Part shown: one piece after another, positions 16,110 to 25,310 of the stretch | Layout of the letters: the number at the start of each line of letters is the position of its first letter | How positions within the stretch are numbered: the first letter of the stretch is position 1 | From: Desulfosporosinus youngiae DSM 17734 | GTDB lineage: Bacteria > Bacillota > Desulfitobacteriia > Desulfitobacteriales > Desulfitobacteriaceae | Length of the DNA stretch: 64,000 nucleotides | Assembly (NCBI RefSeq): GCF_000244895.1 | Contig: NZ_CM001441.1 | Coordinates: 5,050,198 to 5,114,197, forward strand | Direction of reading: 5' to 3' | Made by a program: the position numbers and the translations under genes | The notes under the pieces: generated by a model | What the model was told of the DNA's origin: nothing | The model's database searches: none | What the model saw: the letters and a program-made list of their open reading frames with translations, nothing else

Positions 16110-16979
16110 CTATTTAACCAATTCTCGCAAGTATATCATAAGATCTTCTGAAAGATCATCCCGACGCAAGGCATATTCAATCGTTGCTTTCACAAAGCCT
16201 AACTTGTCCCCAACGTCATACCTGCGACCTTCGAATTCATATGCATGGATATCCTGATACCGTCCAAGCTCCTTAATCCCATCCGTGAGCTGAATCTCCC
16301 CACCTTTACCTGCCGGAAGACCACTCAAGATATCGAAAATCTCCGGATTCAAAATATACCGTCCCATGATGGCTAAATGAGTTTCAGGAGCTTCTTCCGG
16401 ACGAGGTTTCTCCACCATATTCTTGGCCCGATAAAGCCGATCCGCAAACTTCTCACCATCCACGATCCCGTATTTGGATGTATCCTGTAGTGGAACTTCT
16501 TGAACCCCTACCATGCTTGCACCATAGCGCTCATATTGTTCAATCATTTGACGAAGAGCAGGTACTTCAGAATAAATAACATCATCCCCTAAAAGGACTG
16601 CGAAGGGTTCATTCCCAATAAACTTACGGGCACTATAGATGGCATGTCCCAAGCCTAACGCTTCTTTTTGCCGAACATAATAAATATCCGCCATTCGAGC
16701 GACATCCTGCACTAAATCTAAGAGTTCCCCTTTTGATTTTTTCTCCAAAAAACCCTCAAGCTCCATAGAACGATCAAAGTGATCTTCTATGGCACGCTTA
16801 TTCCGCCCTGTTACTATAATGATATCTTCAATTCCAGCTTCTATAGCTTCTTCCACAATATATTGAATCGTCGGCTTATCCACGATAGGCAACATCTCTT
16901 TAGGCTGGGCCTTAGTTGCCGGCAAAAAACGGGTCCCCAGTCCTGCCGCCGGGATTATTGCTTTTCGAATTTTTCGCAT
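16110..16979 (-). CDS. galU: UTP-glucose-1-phosphate uridylyltransferase GalU
   Basis: 289 residues from the ATG with AAGGAGAAGG upstream. The nucleotidyltransferase signature [19 protein letters not shown] is close to the start, and [11 protein letters not shown] and [11 protein letters not shown] are diagnostic of GalU. It makes UDP-glucose from glucose-1-phosphate and UTP. galE lies 34 bp downstream, so the two supply UDP-glucose/UDP-galactose, presumably for the glycan genes at 27-47 kb. Confidence 0.95.
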   Translation of the reverse strand: MRKIRKAIIPAAGLGTRFLPATKAQPKEMLPIVDKPTIQYIVEEAIEAGIEDIIIVTGRNKRAIEDHFDRSMELEGFLEKKSKGELLDLVQDVARMADIYYVRQKEALGLGHAIYSARKFIGNEPFAVLLGDDVIYSEVPALRQMIEQYERYGASMVGVQEVPLQDTSKYGIVDGEKFADRLYRAKNMVEKPRPEEAPETHLAIMGRYILNPEIFDILSGLPAGKGGEIQLTDGIKELGRYQDIHAYEFEGRRYDVGDKLGFVKATIEYALRRDDLSEDLMIYLRELVK

Positions 16980-17060
16980 CGCTTTTCCTTCTCCTTTAAA
17001 CAAACACTCTACTGGTTTTAGCACTTATATTAAGCGTATTTCTAGCTTGATGACATTGGG

Positions 17061-18443
17061 TCAGGCCTCCATCTTTTTTCCCCTTGCCAGAGAAGCGAAA
17101 ATCCCAATACAACAGAGGACCGTAAAAACAATGAAACTAGTTTTCGAACTTTGCAGAAAACTCGTAACATAATCCGGTGAATCAAGGGTTAGATCTTTCA
17201 TACCTAAAGAAGTAATGAGGGCTACAATCGTCATACTCAGCGTCTGTCCGAGCAGTCTCATGGTTCCAAGGGTAGAAGACGCTACTCCGTAAAGAGTTCG
17301 ATCAACTGAACTCATTACCGCATTTGAATTGGGAGACGAAAAAAAGGCGAAACCCAGACCAATAAACGCCAAATTAATTATTACAAGTAAAATTGACGTC
17401 TTTTCATCCAGAAAGATAAAAAGGAAGAGTCCCAAAGTAGTAATTGCCATCCCTAATGAAGCAAGTATTTGAGAATTGATTCGATCCGATAAACGTCCAG
17501 CTAAAGGAGAAAGTGCGGCCATGAGTATGGGCTGAGACAATAGAATCAAGCCTGATTGAGAGATTCCGATATTTTGCACATTTTGTAAGTATAAAGACAT
17601 CAGGAAGGTTAAGGCAAAGGTAGCACTGTAGTTAATGAGTGCGGCTAAATTTGAAAAGGTAAAGGAACGATTATTCATAAACATGCGTATAGGCAACAAG
17701 GGATTAGAGATTTTAGTTTCATAGACAACAAACGCGATTATAAGGGCCAGACCGAGAATAAAGGTAACCATATACTGAAAACCTGCTGTTATATCAGTTA
17801 GTCCATAGAGAAAGAGCACTATACCAAAGGTCCAGAGAATCCCGCCCCACGTATCAAATTTGTCCACTGCCCCCAACCATTCACCAGAGAGCTTAGCCAA
17901 TGTTAAACTAAGGACGACTAAGGAAAGTATGAAGGTAAAATAAAAGATTCCTCGCCAACCTATGGTACTGCATATCATACCTCCTAAGACAGGCCCCAGT
18001 GACAGACCGATATAGGTGGTTGCAGCGCTAAGTCCCATGGCTTTTCCCCGTTCTTTTGGCGGGACAACGGACGTTAGTATCGCCATAGAAGTCCCAAAAA
18101 TCATGGCGCTGGCGATTCCCTGCAAAACTCTGAAGATTATTAGCATAGGAAACGAGAAGGCGAATCCGCAGCCTAAAGCCGTTAAAGCAAAAAGGAACAT
18201 TCCAAAGATAAAAACTTTTTTCCGGCCCATAATATCCGCTAAACGTCCGAAGGGAAGCAAAAAAGCAGCCGTCGCCAAAAGATAACTGGTGACAACCCAG
18301 TTAAGCAATGATTGACCAACTCCGAATTCCAGAGCCATCTGTGGAATACCCAGATTAATGGCATTGCCCATAAATGGGGCCATAAAGGATGTTATCATGA
18401 CAATAACCATAGTGAGCTTTACGATAGATCGATTCTGTTCCAT
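17061..18443 (-). CDS. MFS drug-exporter-type transporter (DHA2-like)
   Basis: 460 residues from the ATG with AGGGGGA five bases upstream. The sequence is hydrophobic, with 12-14 predicted membrane segments, motif A (GRLADIMGRKKVF) near residue 75 and motif C-like GLSLGPVLGGM near 150. Motif C marks proton-driven antiporters of the drug:H+ class. Substrate unknown. It is a single gene with no adjacent regulator, lying 80 bp upstream of galU. Confidence 0.85.
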   Translation of the reverse strand: MEQNRSIVKLTMVIVMITSFMAPFMGNAINLGIPQMALEFGVGQSLLNWVVTSYLLATAAFLLPFGRLADIMGRKKVFIFGMFLFALTALGCGFAFSFPMLIIFRVLQGIASAMIFGTSMAILTSVVPPKERGKAMGLSAATTYIGLSLGPVLGGMICSTIGWRGIFYFTFILSLVVLSLTLAKLSGEWLGAVDKFDTWGGILWTFGIVLFLYGLTDITAGFQYMVTFILGLALIIAFVVYETKISNPLLPIRMFMNNRSFTFSNLAALINYSATFALTFLMSLYLQNVQNIGISQSGLILLSQPILMAALSPLAGRLSDRINSQILASLGMAITTLGLFLFIFLDEKTSILLVIINLAFIGLGFAFFSSPNSNAVMSSVDRTLYGVASSTLGTMRLLGQTLSMTIVALITSLGMKDLTLDSPDYVTSFLQSSKTSFIVFTVLCCIGIFASLARGKKMEA

Positions 18444-18610
18444 ATTAATTCCCCCTAAACCACTCTTTCTCATTTGAATATCAAGCTACCTAACTGGATT
18501 TGTCCTTACTACAACTATAATCCTAATTGACTGCAAAATATGGCGAAAAAGTGCATGGTTCGAAAGGTAATACAGAAAAAGCCCTCAGGCATTAGCCTGT
18601 CCTCTTCGTC

Positions 18611-18637
18611 AAAAAGGTCCCCGACCGAGCGGGGACC
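18611..18637 (-). terminator. Terminator of the 18.6-19.3 kb gene
   Basis: Perfect stem GGTCCCCG / CGGGGACC with a 6-base loop, followed on the minus strand by TTTTT. It lies 17 bp downstream of the stop codon. Confidence 0.85.
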
Positions 18638-18653
18638 GCGAAGCGATCATGGA

Positions 18654-19313
18654 TTATCGTCTCACTTGCGCTAATAACTGAGAGCGTTTAGCCGACTTAG
18701 CATTTTCATATTGCTCACGATAGACCTTTACTATATCGGTGGCCAGTTTATTCTCCTTCAGTTCCTCCTCCAGCTTCGTTAATACACTATAGAACTGGCT
18801 GTCCACATTAGCCTCCAGAGTAGTACTGGCCTGAATATACTTTTGAGCAAGCTGAGATTCATTCACTTTACCTTCTTTATACTCCTGGAGAGCTGCCGCG
18901 AACAAAATGTCCAAACGGCTTAAGGCTAAATCCTGCAGATGCATAAATTTAGCGTGATACTTATCGCCGACTTGCTCCGGTGTAGGGATTTTCTCCCTCT
19001 CCTCCTTCACCGGTGCAGAATCCTTATTCTCCTCATTGGCCTTATTTACACCGGCATTTACCTGGTTAGGAGTATTTTGAGGCGAAGAATTCCCTTTTTC
19101 ACCCTTGTCATTTTCCCCGACCGCAGCACTATTATTTGAGCCGGTGTCGCCGCTCAACTCAATATCCTCAAAAGAGAAAAAATCCTCTCCGAACTGCTCT
19201 CTAAGCTGCTGCTGGATTACCGGATCAGGCCTGAAAAACTTGTCATATCCCCAAAAACCTGCTATGGCGATAATAAGTGCTAGAATTCCCGTAATTTTAA
19301 GAATCTTTTTCAT
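18654..19313 (-). CDS. Membrane-anchored hypothetical protein with acidic linker
   Basis: 219 residues. One N-terminal membrane segment (about 5-23) is followed by an Asn/Glu/Lys/Gly-rich low-complexity linker (about 50-110) and a C-terminal helical, charged domain (about 115-219) likely to form a coiled coil. No catalytic motif is visible. Probably extracytoplasmic, tethered by its N-terminus. It is a single gene with its own terminator; no family recognised. Confidence 0.7.
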   Translation of the reverse strand: MKKILKITGILALIIAIAGFWGYDKFFRPDPVIQQQLREQFGEDFFSFEDIELSGDTGSNNSAAVGENDKGEKGNSSPQNTPNQVNAGVNKANEENKDSAPVKEEREKIPTPEQVGDKYHAKFMHLQDLALSRLDILFAAALQEYKEGKVNESQLAQKYIQASTTLEANVDSQFYSVLTKLEEELKENKLATDIVKVYREQYENAKSAKRSQLLAQVRR

Positions 19314-19460
19314 AGGTTCAACTACCTCTTCTTATAAAAGATTTTCCTGGTATCTTAATTCGACCAAAAGGCTCGGAATCCTCCAGCTCATTTATTATAG
19401 ACAACAAACATTTTGATTAGACCCAGATATTATGAGTTTGCTCCGGTCACCGGCGGAGAA

Positions 19461-20624
19461 TTATTTCAACCTATAACGAACTCTACTTCCATATCGCTGT
19501 GAAGATAACAGCCCTTTGTTCTCAAGTTTAAGGACAAAGTTTCTGATCGTTGCATAGGCTGCGTTTTTGTAGTCCTTTTCAAGCTGCTTGGTCGAAAATT
19601 CATGAGCACCATAAGCTGATAGTACATAATGAAATAAATCTCTTTCTTTGGCTGTAACCTCTCCACCTTGAAGCAGATCATTAAATCTCTGAAGCGTATC
19701 CGCTGGTTCAGCCCTTTTCTGAAGCTTGGTAATTACTTGATCTATAAAATAGTTAACAAACGGCGTTATGTCCAAAACTTGCGAAACCCTAAAATTATCC
19801 GTTATGGAAATAAACGCCTTATAATACATACCCTTGCTTTCATTAATATAGACAGAAAAAGGAACAAAGAGCGTGGATGTATAACCCTTTTGTACCAAAT
19901 ACCAAAGTTGCAGCAGCCTTGACATTCTTCCATTTCCATCAAAATAGGGATGCAAATATGCAAAATAGTAGTGAATTACGATAGATTTAATGATGTGGTC
20001 CAACCCATCATCTTTCTGTACATAGTCAATCATATTGGCTATATACTCTGGAAGCAGCTGATATTTAAGCCCCTGATGCTCAATATCCTGTCCCACTATA
20101 TACACTGCGTCATGACGATATTTTTGCTCTGGCATCAGCCTATCTTCATCGTCCAGAAAATCACCGACTGCAAGCTTGTATAGCTGATATAAATTTTCCT
20201 CTGTGATTTTATTTGAAGGCTCTGATATAAAATCCAAGCCTCGCTTAATACCATACGCTTTGTTTTCATTACTTGTTTCGGGTGCCCCACCATTTAAGAT
20301 TTTTCTTACACTCTCCCTTGACGAATCAATTTGCTCAATGGACAGCGTTGAAATGATTTCATCCTCCATTGCCTGAATGCCATATTTTTCACCTGAATAG
20401 GAAGCCGTTATCAACTTTGAAAGCTGCGTTGTTAGATTGATTTTTACAGGAAGCAGTACTGCTGATTTACCCTTAAAGTCATTCAATGGGAGCTTATAAT
20501 AAAAACTCTCACTTAGTGTCTCTAGATATCCAGCTAGGTTTTCCTCCCCAAATTTATACTTTAGTTTATTAAAATTTAATGAATTTTTATCCCTGAGCAT
20601 CTCAGTAAAGATTTTCAATTCCAT
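19461..20624 (-). CDS. Fic-domain protein (putative AMPylator) with winged-helix tail
   Basis: 387 residues. The Fic motif HPYFDGNGR is intact at 225-233, with His225 as catalytic base and Asp/Asn for Mg-ATP binding. An N-terminal segment STLSIEQ at 92-98 resembles the inhibitory helix [ST]xxxE(G/N), with Gln in place of Gly/Asn, so self-inhibition (class II Fic) is likely. The last 70 residues look like a winged helix (FSTKQLEKDYKNAAYATIRNF). Such solitary Fic proteins modify unknown targets by adding AMP. Upstream TTGATA/TATCAA repeats suggest it is regulated, perhaps by itself. Confidence 0.88.
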   Translation of the reverse strand: MELKIFTEMLRDKNSLNFNKLKYKFGEENLAGYLETLSESFYYKLPLNDFKGKSAVLLPVKINLTTQLSKLITASYSGEKYGIQAMEDEIISTLSIEQIDSSRESVRKILNGGAPETSNENKAYGIKRGLDFISEPSNKITEENLYQLYKLAVGDFLDDEDRLMPEQKYRHDAVYIVGQDIEHQGLKYQLLPEYIANMIDYVQKDDGLDHIIKSIVIHYYFAYLHPYFDGNGRMSRLLQLWYLVQKGYTSTLFVPFSVYINESKGMYYKAFISITDNFRVSQVLDITPFVNYFIDQVITKLQKRAEPADTLQRFNDLLQGGEVTAKERDLFHYVLSAYGAHEFSTKQLEKDYKNAAYATIRNFVLKLENKGLLSSQRYGSRVRYRLK

Positions 20625-20650
20625 ATTCCTGTTTCACACTCCTCGTATAC

Positions 20651-20680
20651 TTGATATTTATTAGTATCAATATGTATCAA
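20651..20680. promoter_or_regulatory. Candidate operator of the Fic gene
   Basis: TTGATA-N8-TATCAA inverted repeat plus a third TATCAA half directly beside it, about 30-55 bp upstream of the Fic start. The winged-helix tail of the Fic protein is one candidate binder. It also loosely resembles FNR-type sites, but the spacing is wrong. Confidence 0.4.
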
Positions 20681-20689
20681 TTATAGTTT

Positions 20690-21271
20690 ACCATAAAAAT
20701 ACAGAATGTAACCATATCAATTACATCCTGCCACAATGTTGGAAAGTTGTATGAGGGATAAACATTATGATAAGCCAGACATTTTGAACCATTATTCTCA
20801 ATAATACGTATCCTTAAGCCTTTCTTCTCAACCATTCGACATAAGCGGCTCTTTCAGCCATAATATCTTCAGCATCATATAAGGAGAGAGGATATTTATG
20901 GAAGAAATGAGAGAATTGAGCGTTGCCTATTTGGAGTATTGCTGTCCGCAATACAAACCTGCAATCCGCCGTGAGCGGGAATACAGCCCGAAACATGTTT
21001 AAAATTGCTCATAATCCACCTTTGCCATTTGAAATAAAAACACCTTAATTCCGTTAACAAATGTTGTTTTATATTAGGCATAAATCTACTATAATGATAT
21101 TACCATAGCCATTGTGAAGCATTTGTAATATTATGTCGGATTCAAGAGATTTACTTGGTTCGTTGTTATCTATTATAATCGGCTTGATGTCGCGCTCTGA
21201 TCATTTGGGAGTCACCTCCTCCATGATTCGAGCCTGGCCGGGACCGATATTATCACTGCAACAAGGACAGC
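20690..21271. other. Gene-poor interval with possible degraded small ORFs
   Basis: Two short overlapping minus-strand frames (ending in AERAAYVEWLRRKA at 20814 and ILSFLP at 20896) read in different phases and may be one frameshifted gene. A 34-codon plus-strand frame at 20898-21002 has an AAGGAGAG site. None matches a family I know. The rest shows no promoter, repeat or RNA that I could support. Confidence 0.25.
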
Positions 21272-21304
21272 AATCCCCACCTTGAAGTTGTCAAGGTGGG
21301 GATT
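21272..21304. terminator. Strong stem-loop between Fic and CHAT loci
   Basis: AATCCCCACCTTG / CAAGGTGGGGATT perfect 13-bp stem with a 7-base loop, followed by ATTCT. It could terminate the minus-strand CHAT pair (120 bp downstream of its last stop) or be a remnant of a mobile-element end. Confidence 0.6.
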
Positions 21305-21423
21305 ATTCTATGCCCCCTCAATACGAGCCAAAGGGTTAATGACGCTTTTATGGTGTTTCTTGGCATACCGCGCCTCATAGAGCAGATACCTCAATAATAG
21401 AGAAAAGTGAATTGTGCAGTCCC

Positions 21424-21969
21424 TCAATCCCCATTTTTAGTACAGGATAATAAACCCTTAAGAACCTCAACAATCTTATCTGTCCCCAGCTTGAACTCGA
21501 CATGAAACTCCGAAGTACTGGAGTTTTTTTCATAGGTTTTTTTACAATCAACTTTTATATGGGGCTGAAGTATAGCCACAGCAACAGCATAAATTATGGG
21601 GATAAGCTGAACCGTTGCCGGAATGTCCAGGAGCAGTGTATCCCCGGCAAAGCCCTTAGCAGAAGCTTCCACAACTGAAGCTTCCATTTTCCCTCGATGC
21701 TCAGGACAACTGTCAGCAATGCTTATTAGAAAATCAGCGGCAAGTTCCTTTATGTCTGTGAATTCCCCATAGTTTTTGCCTTCAGCTTTACTCTCTAAAC
21801 AGTAAGCTTCCAACAAAGCGCGATCATTTTCCAGTTTGCGTTTGATTTCCTTCGGAGTAATAAGAGGCTCCCTTTCAGGTTCCAGCACCTCAAACAGATT
21901 GACATAAACATCCTTAAGCTGCAGGAAGTTTAATTGTGAGATTTTATCGTCTAATGATTGAGCTGACAT
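21424..21969 (-). CDS. Small partner of the CHAT protein, function unknown
   Basis: 181 residues with GGAGG upstream of the ATG. The N-terminal 100 residues are charged and helical. A moderately hydrophobic stretch (TVQLIPIIYAVAVAILQP, about 118-135) lies before a polar C-terminus ending in cysteine. No known domain was recognised. It starts 37 bp after the CHAT gene on the same strand and is almost certainly co-transcribed. In CHAT systems a neighbouring gene is often the protease substrate or effector, so this is a candidate, but that is inference from position only. Confidence 0.65.
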   Translation of the reverse strand: MSAQSLDDKISQLNFLQLKDVYVNLFEVLEPEREPLITPKEIKRKLENDRALLEAYCLESKAEGKNYGEFTDIKELAADFLISIADSCPEHRGKMEASVVEASAKGFAGDTLLLDIPATVQLIPIIYAVAVAILQPHIKVDCKKTYEKNSSTSEFHVEFKLGTDKIVEVLKGLLSCTKNGD

Positions 21970-22006
21970 CGCAATATATCCTCCTTTCTTTCCCGTTGGC
22001 TTAAAC

Positions 22007-24967
22007 TCAATAACCGAGGCCGATCAACTGAAAAGCTGCCCAGTGGATAAAATGGGACCACAGGGGAGACTCTGACCCGGATGCCAGTTGGTGCTGGGCA
22101 TTAGCCCAGGCTTGCCACTTCGGCTGATGGTCGATAAGCCAATTATGGTAAAACAGTTCAAAAAATCTCGTCGAAGAAAATAAATCCGCATCCCACAGGG
22201 GGGCCGCTACACTATTGGCACCGGCAGAAATTACGGCACGGCAAAAACCCCAAAATTCATTGCCCTGATCCGCCAACCGTTTACCCAAAGAACAGGCTTG
22301 CAGGGAAACATGAGACGCGGAAGTACCATTGAGCATGAGCATCGTGCCCGTCGTTCTCGAAGAAGTCTCTTTGTCCGGCAATCCGGAGGGCTCGGCCAGC
22401 AGCAAGCCTGAGTCCATTGCCTGCCGGCCTTCAAGAAAGCAGCCATGGGCCAGAACATGATATAGACTTACTTGATTAAGATCCTCCATAACCTTGTCAC
22501 TTGTGGCCTGAATCCCGAAAGCATCTCGAATAATGGCTTCTGTCCCTTGCAGCAGTGTTAAAAGGTTCTGATGAGCCTTAAGATAAGATTTTTCACTTTC
22601 ACCTGCAGCATGGACCGTTGCCAAACCGTAATACTTATAAAGCTGGCGATTATTTAAATGTCTATGCTTTAAGATTTCTAAGAGGTGAATACTGGGAATG
22701 TAAACCAGGCCCGGCACCCTGCCCTCTTGCCAAAACAAAGGAAGCAGAAGAACATGGATGGGCAGAGAATGCCATGTACCATGAGGAGAGATATAAACAA
22801 GATCCACATCATCGAGATAACCAATAAGAGGCTTTAATATATCGGCCATAGCTAAAAACGGAGCGAAAAAGAGCTTATGTTTTTCCGGCTCGTTATAAAT
22901 TACCTGCTTGGAATAAGTATATTCGTTTCCGTTAATGCCGGTATGTAAGCTTTCAGATACTTTTCGCAAATCACTGCCGCTTATATTTAAACGAACAATT
23001 ACCGGCGTTTTAAAAGGGGCTTTAAGAATATAAACGAAAGTTTCTCCGCCGGCAGCATAAAACATGACTGCCGCCGTGCGATAACTTTGCTGAGAAAGAA
23101 TTGATTGTATCCGTTGAGAATCTAAAGGCCTGGTAAAAGAATAATCATAATTCTCCAATACAGACCGGCTGTCTGCATCGACATCCCATTTTAAAAAACC
23201 ATGATAGTCGGCCATTAAGAGCCGGGGGTCGATATTATGCTTGCTCAGGGATTTACGCAGAAACCGGTATTTGCTTTTTAAATAGGAGGAAAGTTTCTGG
23301 TCCGCGGCTTGGCTGTAAAAAAACAAGTCTCTTCTGAAGAAACGTCCTTTCTGACCCTCGCCAGTATCTAAGGCCCGCCAAATCAGAGCGTCGTTTTCAG
23401 AAGAATCATGTTGTACGATCAGGGTATGTTGAAGCTTTCCGGCAATATCCAGCGCCGCAATCCCTCCCCATGGAGAACCGGGACCAGAAGCAAGGACTAC
23501 ATTTTGCAGCAATAATTGCTGCCGTTCATAGGCTGCTGAAAAATAGGCTATTGCATCTTGAGGATTATCTAAAGTTAATAAGGCATCCCCCATTATAACA
23601 CTCAACAAACAAGCTTTATCAGGCAAAGCAGAGAATATATTAGGAAGTATTTCCGCGGCTTCGTTCAAAGACAGGAGGTATTGTATGCGCCACTGGGGAT
23701 CTTTGAACGAAAGGTTTCTTAAAGCTGTAAGGCTATAGATCACTGCCGAGATCATAAGCTTTGGGCTCTCATTAAGATCATAGTCCTCATTAGCAAAATC
23801 TTCGAGTTTCTTTAAACACTGCAGATGGTCACCGCGCAGGTCGTCAAGCCGGGCCAAATCAAAGTGGATTGCACAGCGAGCAAAGCCTGTGTTGTAATCC
23901 GGCAATTGATCAAACAACTTGAGAGCTTCAGTAAAATAATTCTGAGCAGGTGTAAGAATTTGCTCCTCAATGCCCTCACGGGCCTCCTCATCTAAATCTT
24001 CAAAATCCAGATGGGAAGAGAGAGCAATCAAGGATATACCGCAGCTCATTAAAAACCGGGCTTTCTTCCGCAGATCACTTACATCATTAAATAACAGCCT
24101 GCCTTTCTCATAGGCCGCCTGCGATGCCTCAATCCTTCCCATGGCTTCATTGACAATTCCCAACCACCGGTACCCGACTAAAGCTAATTCAGACTCTCTA
24201 TGCAGACACGCCAGGGAAGTCGCCCACGCCCCAGCCCAATCAGCGTAATCGTAGAACATTTTCCCTACTAAAAATCTCGTAATCTCTAAGCCAAGGTTTA
24301 TTGCTGCGACGACATCCGGATTTTCATCCTGATCAAATAATTGAGCGTAACGGACAAAAGACCGAAAGGCTTCCAGGGGAGATTGCTGTTCAATGTATAA
24401 AATTACTTCTTCGCCATATCTCTCTGCCGAGAAAGTCTCTAACTTGTCTATAAGCTGGACCATAAGCCCTAAATCTGAGGGACTTTTTGCCAGCACAGAC
24501 GTACTCAATGCTTGGCCTGAATTTTTAAGGGTATATTCAAAAAAGTCCGTTTCTGTAACATTTCCAAATTCGGTTATTCTATAGTCCTGCCGGTTCACTA
24601 TTTCTGAGCTTTCAATCACCGTGTCCTCTAAGACCAGGGCTGCAATGATCTCAGCCTTATCTTCATCAATTGACGAAGGATGGATCTCCAGCTGGGCATT
24701 GCCATTTTCCCCGGGTTGCAGATTACAGACATAGAGAGGTATCCCGAACCAGGATTGATAAGTTTGAGAGACATAATTCATAACAAGGTCAAATAAGGAC
24801 TGATAATTTCTTTCGATTCTCATCCTTTGCAGATCATCATTAAGAACAACAAAACATAAGGTACCCTTAAAATCTAAGAAAGGACCACTAACTACATACG
24901 CCGCAAGAGTAAGCTTGTTCTCCGGTCTATAGGGACCTGAGAACGCTAAAAAGTGATTTCCAGCCAA
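22007..24967 (-). CDS. CHAT-domain (caspase-like) protease with long helical-repeat region
   Basis: About 986 residues. The C-terminal 300 residues form a CHAT domain with the catalytic pair visible: His in HVLAHGC (about 843) and Cys in SLQACSLG (about 894), followed by the family segment GANSVAAPLWD. The middle 230-520 region is helical and TPR-like (ASQAAYEKGRLLF, DAIAYFSAAYERQ). The N-terminal 200 residues are an unrecognised alpha/beta domain, perhaps the sensor. The second TTG is preferred as start because GGAAGGTGA lies six bases before it, while the first TTG touches that site. CHAT proteases act in programmed death or phage defence in several described systems. Confidence 0.85.
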   Translation of the reverse strand: MAGNHFLAFSGPYRPENKLTLAAYVVSGPFLDFKGTLCFVVLNDDLQRMRIERNYQSLFDLVMNYVSQTYQSWFGIPLYVCNLQPGENGNAQLEIHPSSIDEDKAEIIAALVLEDTVIESSEIVNRQDYRITEFGNVTETDFFEYTLKNSGQALSTSVLAKSPSDLGLMVQLIDKLETFSAERYGEEVILYIEQQSPLEAFRSFVRYAQLFDQDENPDVVAAINLGLEITRFLVGKMFYDYADWAGAWATSLACLHRESELALVGYRWLGIVNEAMGRIEASQAAYEKGRLLFNDVSDLRKKARFLMSCGISLIALSSHLDFEDLDEEAREGIEEQILTPAQNYFTEALKLFDQLPDYNTGFARCAIHFDLARLDDLRGDHLQCLKKLEDFANEDYDLNESPKLMISAVIYSLTALRNLSFKDPQWRIQYLLSLNEAAEILPNIFSALPDKACLLSVIMGDALLTLDNPQDAIAYFSAAYERQQLLLQNVVLASGPGSPWGGIAALDIAGKLQHTLIVQHDSSENDALIWRALDTGEGQKGRFFRRDLFFYSQAADQKLSSYLKSKYRFLRKSLSKHNIDPRLLMADYHGFLKWDVDADSRSVLENYDYSFTRPLDSQRIQSILSQQSYRTAAVMFYAAGGETFVYILKAPFKTPVIVRLNISGSDLRKVSESLHTGINGNEYTYSKQVIYNEPEKHKLFFAPFLAMADILKPLIGYLDDVDLVYISPHGTWHSLPIHVLLLPLFWQEGRVPGLVYIPSIHLLEILKHRHLNNRQLYKYYGLATVHAAGESEKSYLKAHQNLLTLLQGTEAIIRDAFGIQATSDKVMEDLNQVSLYHVLAHGCFLEGRQAMDSGLLLAEPSGLPDKETSSRTTGTMLMLNGTSASHVSLQACSLGKRLADQGNEFWGFCRAVISAGANSVAAPLWDADLFSSTRFFELFYHNWLIDHQPKWQAWANAQHQLASGSESPLWSHFIHWAAFQLIGLGY

Positions 24968-25160
24968 CTGCAATCACCTTCCCGAAAATTTAACCATTCC
25001 CTTGAGTATTCGCTGTGATTTGGCGTTTTCCTACTTAGCAGAAAACTTTAAGCCGCTTGTGAGCTGCTCTGAAGATCTTGCCTTTCTATAGCAAATTATA
25101 AGGAGTTTGCACACTAATGAGTCTAAATTGATAGCCGGTCGTACGCCCCAAAACTGCCTC

Positions 25161-25202
25161 TGTAACTATTTTGTAACTATTGTTAAGATGTTTGTAAATA
25201 AT
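25161..25202 (+). promoter_or_regulatory. 11-bp-spaced direct repeats upstream of the SLH gene
   Basis: TGTAACTATT occurs twice exactly 11 bp apart and is followed by TGTTAAGATG and TGTAAATAAT at about one-turn spacing. This is the layout bound by tandem OmpR/PhoB-type regulators, whose half sites lie on one DNA face. It sits about 110 bp before the start codon, in the 340-bp divergent gap between the CHAT gene and the surface-protein gene. An AT-rich stretch with TATAAAT follows at about 25225-25240. Confidence 0.5.
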
Positions 25203-25310
25203 AACCTGTTCATTTGCTGTATTGTATAAATATACCATTATAGGAAAGGAGGCTAACTTAAAGGGCTAAAGAAACGCCTTATGAAACAGACCGGAAAGGA
25301 TTGAGGGAAA

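Noticed and set aside
20814-21081. Two short minus-strand ORFs near Fic as separate genes
   Set aside because: They overlap in different frames and lack ribosome sites; at best one decayed gene.
25280-25303. Seven-codon leader peptide (MKQTGKD) before the SLH gene
   Set aside because: No ribosome site of its own and no attenuator structure seen; it overlaps the real gene's ribosome region.
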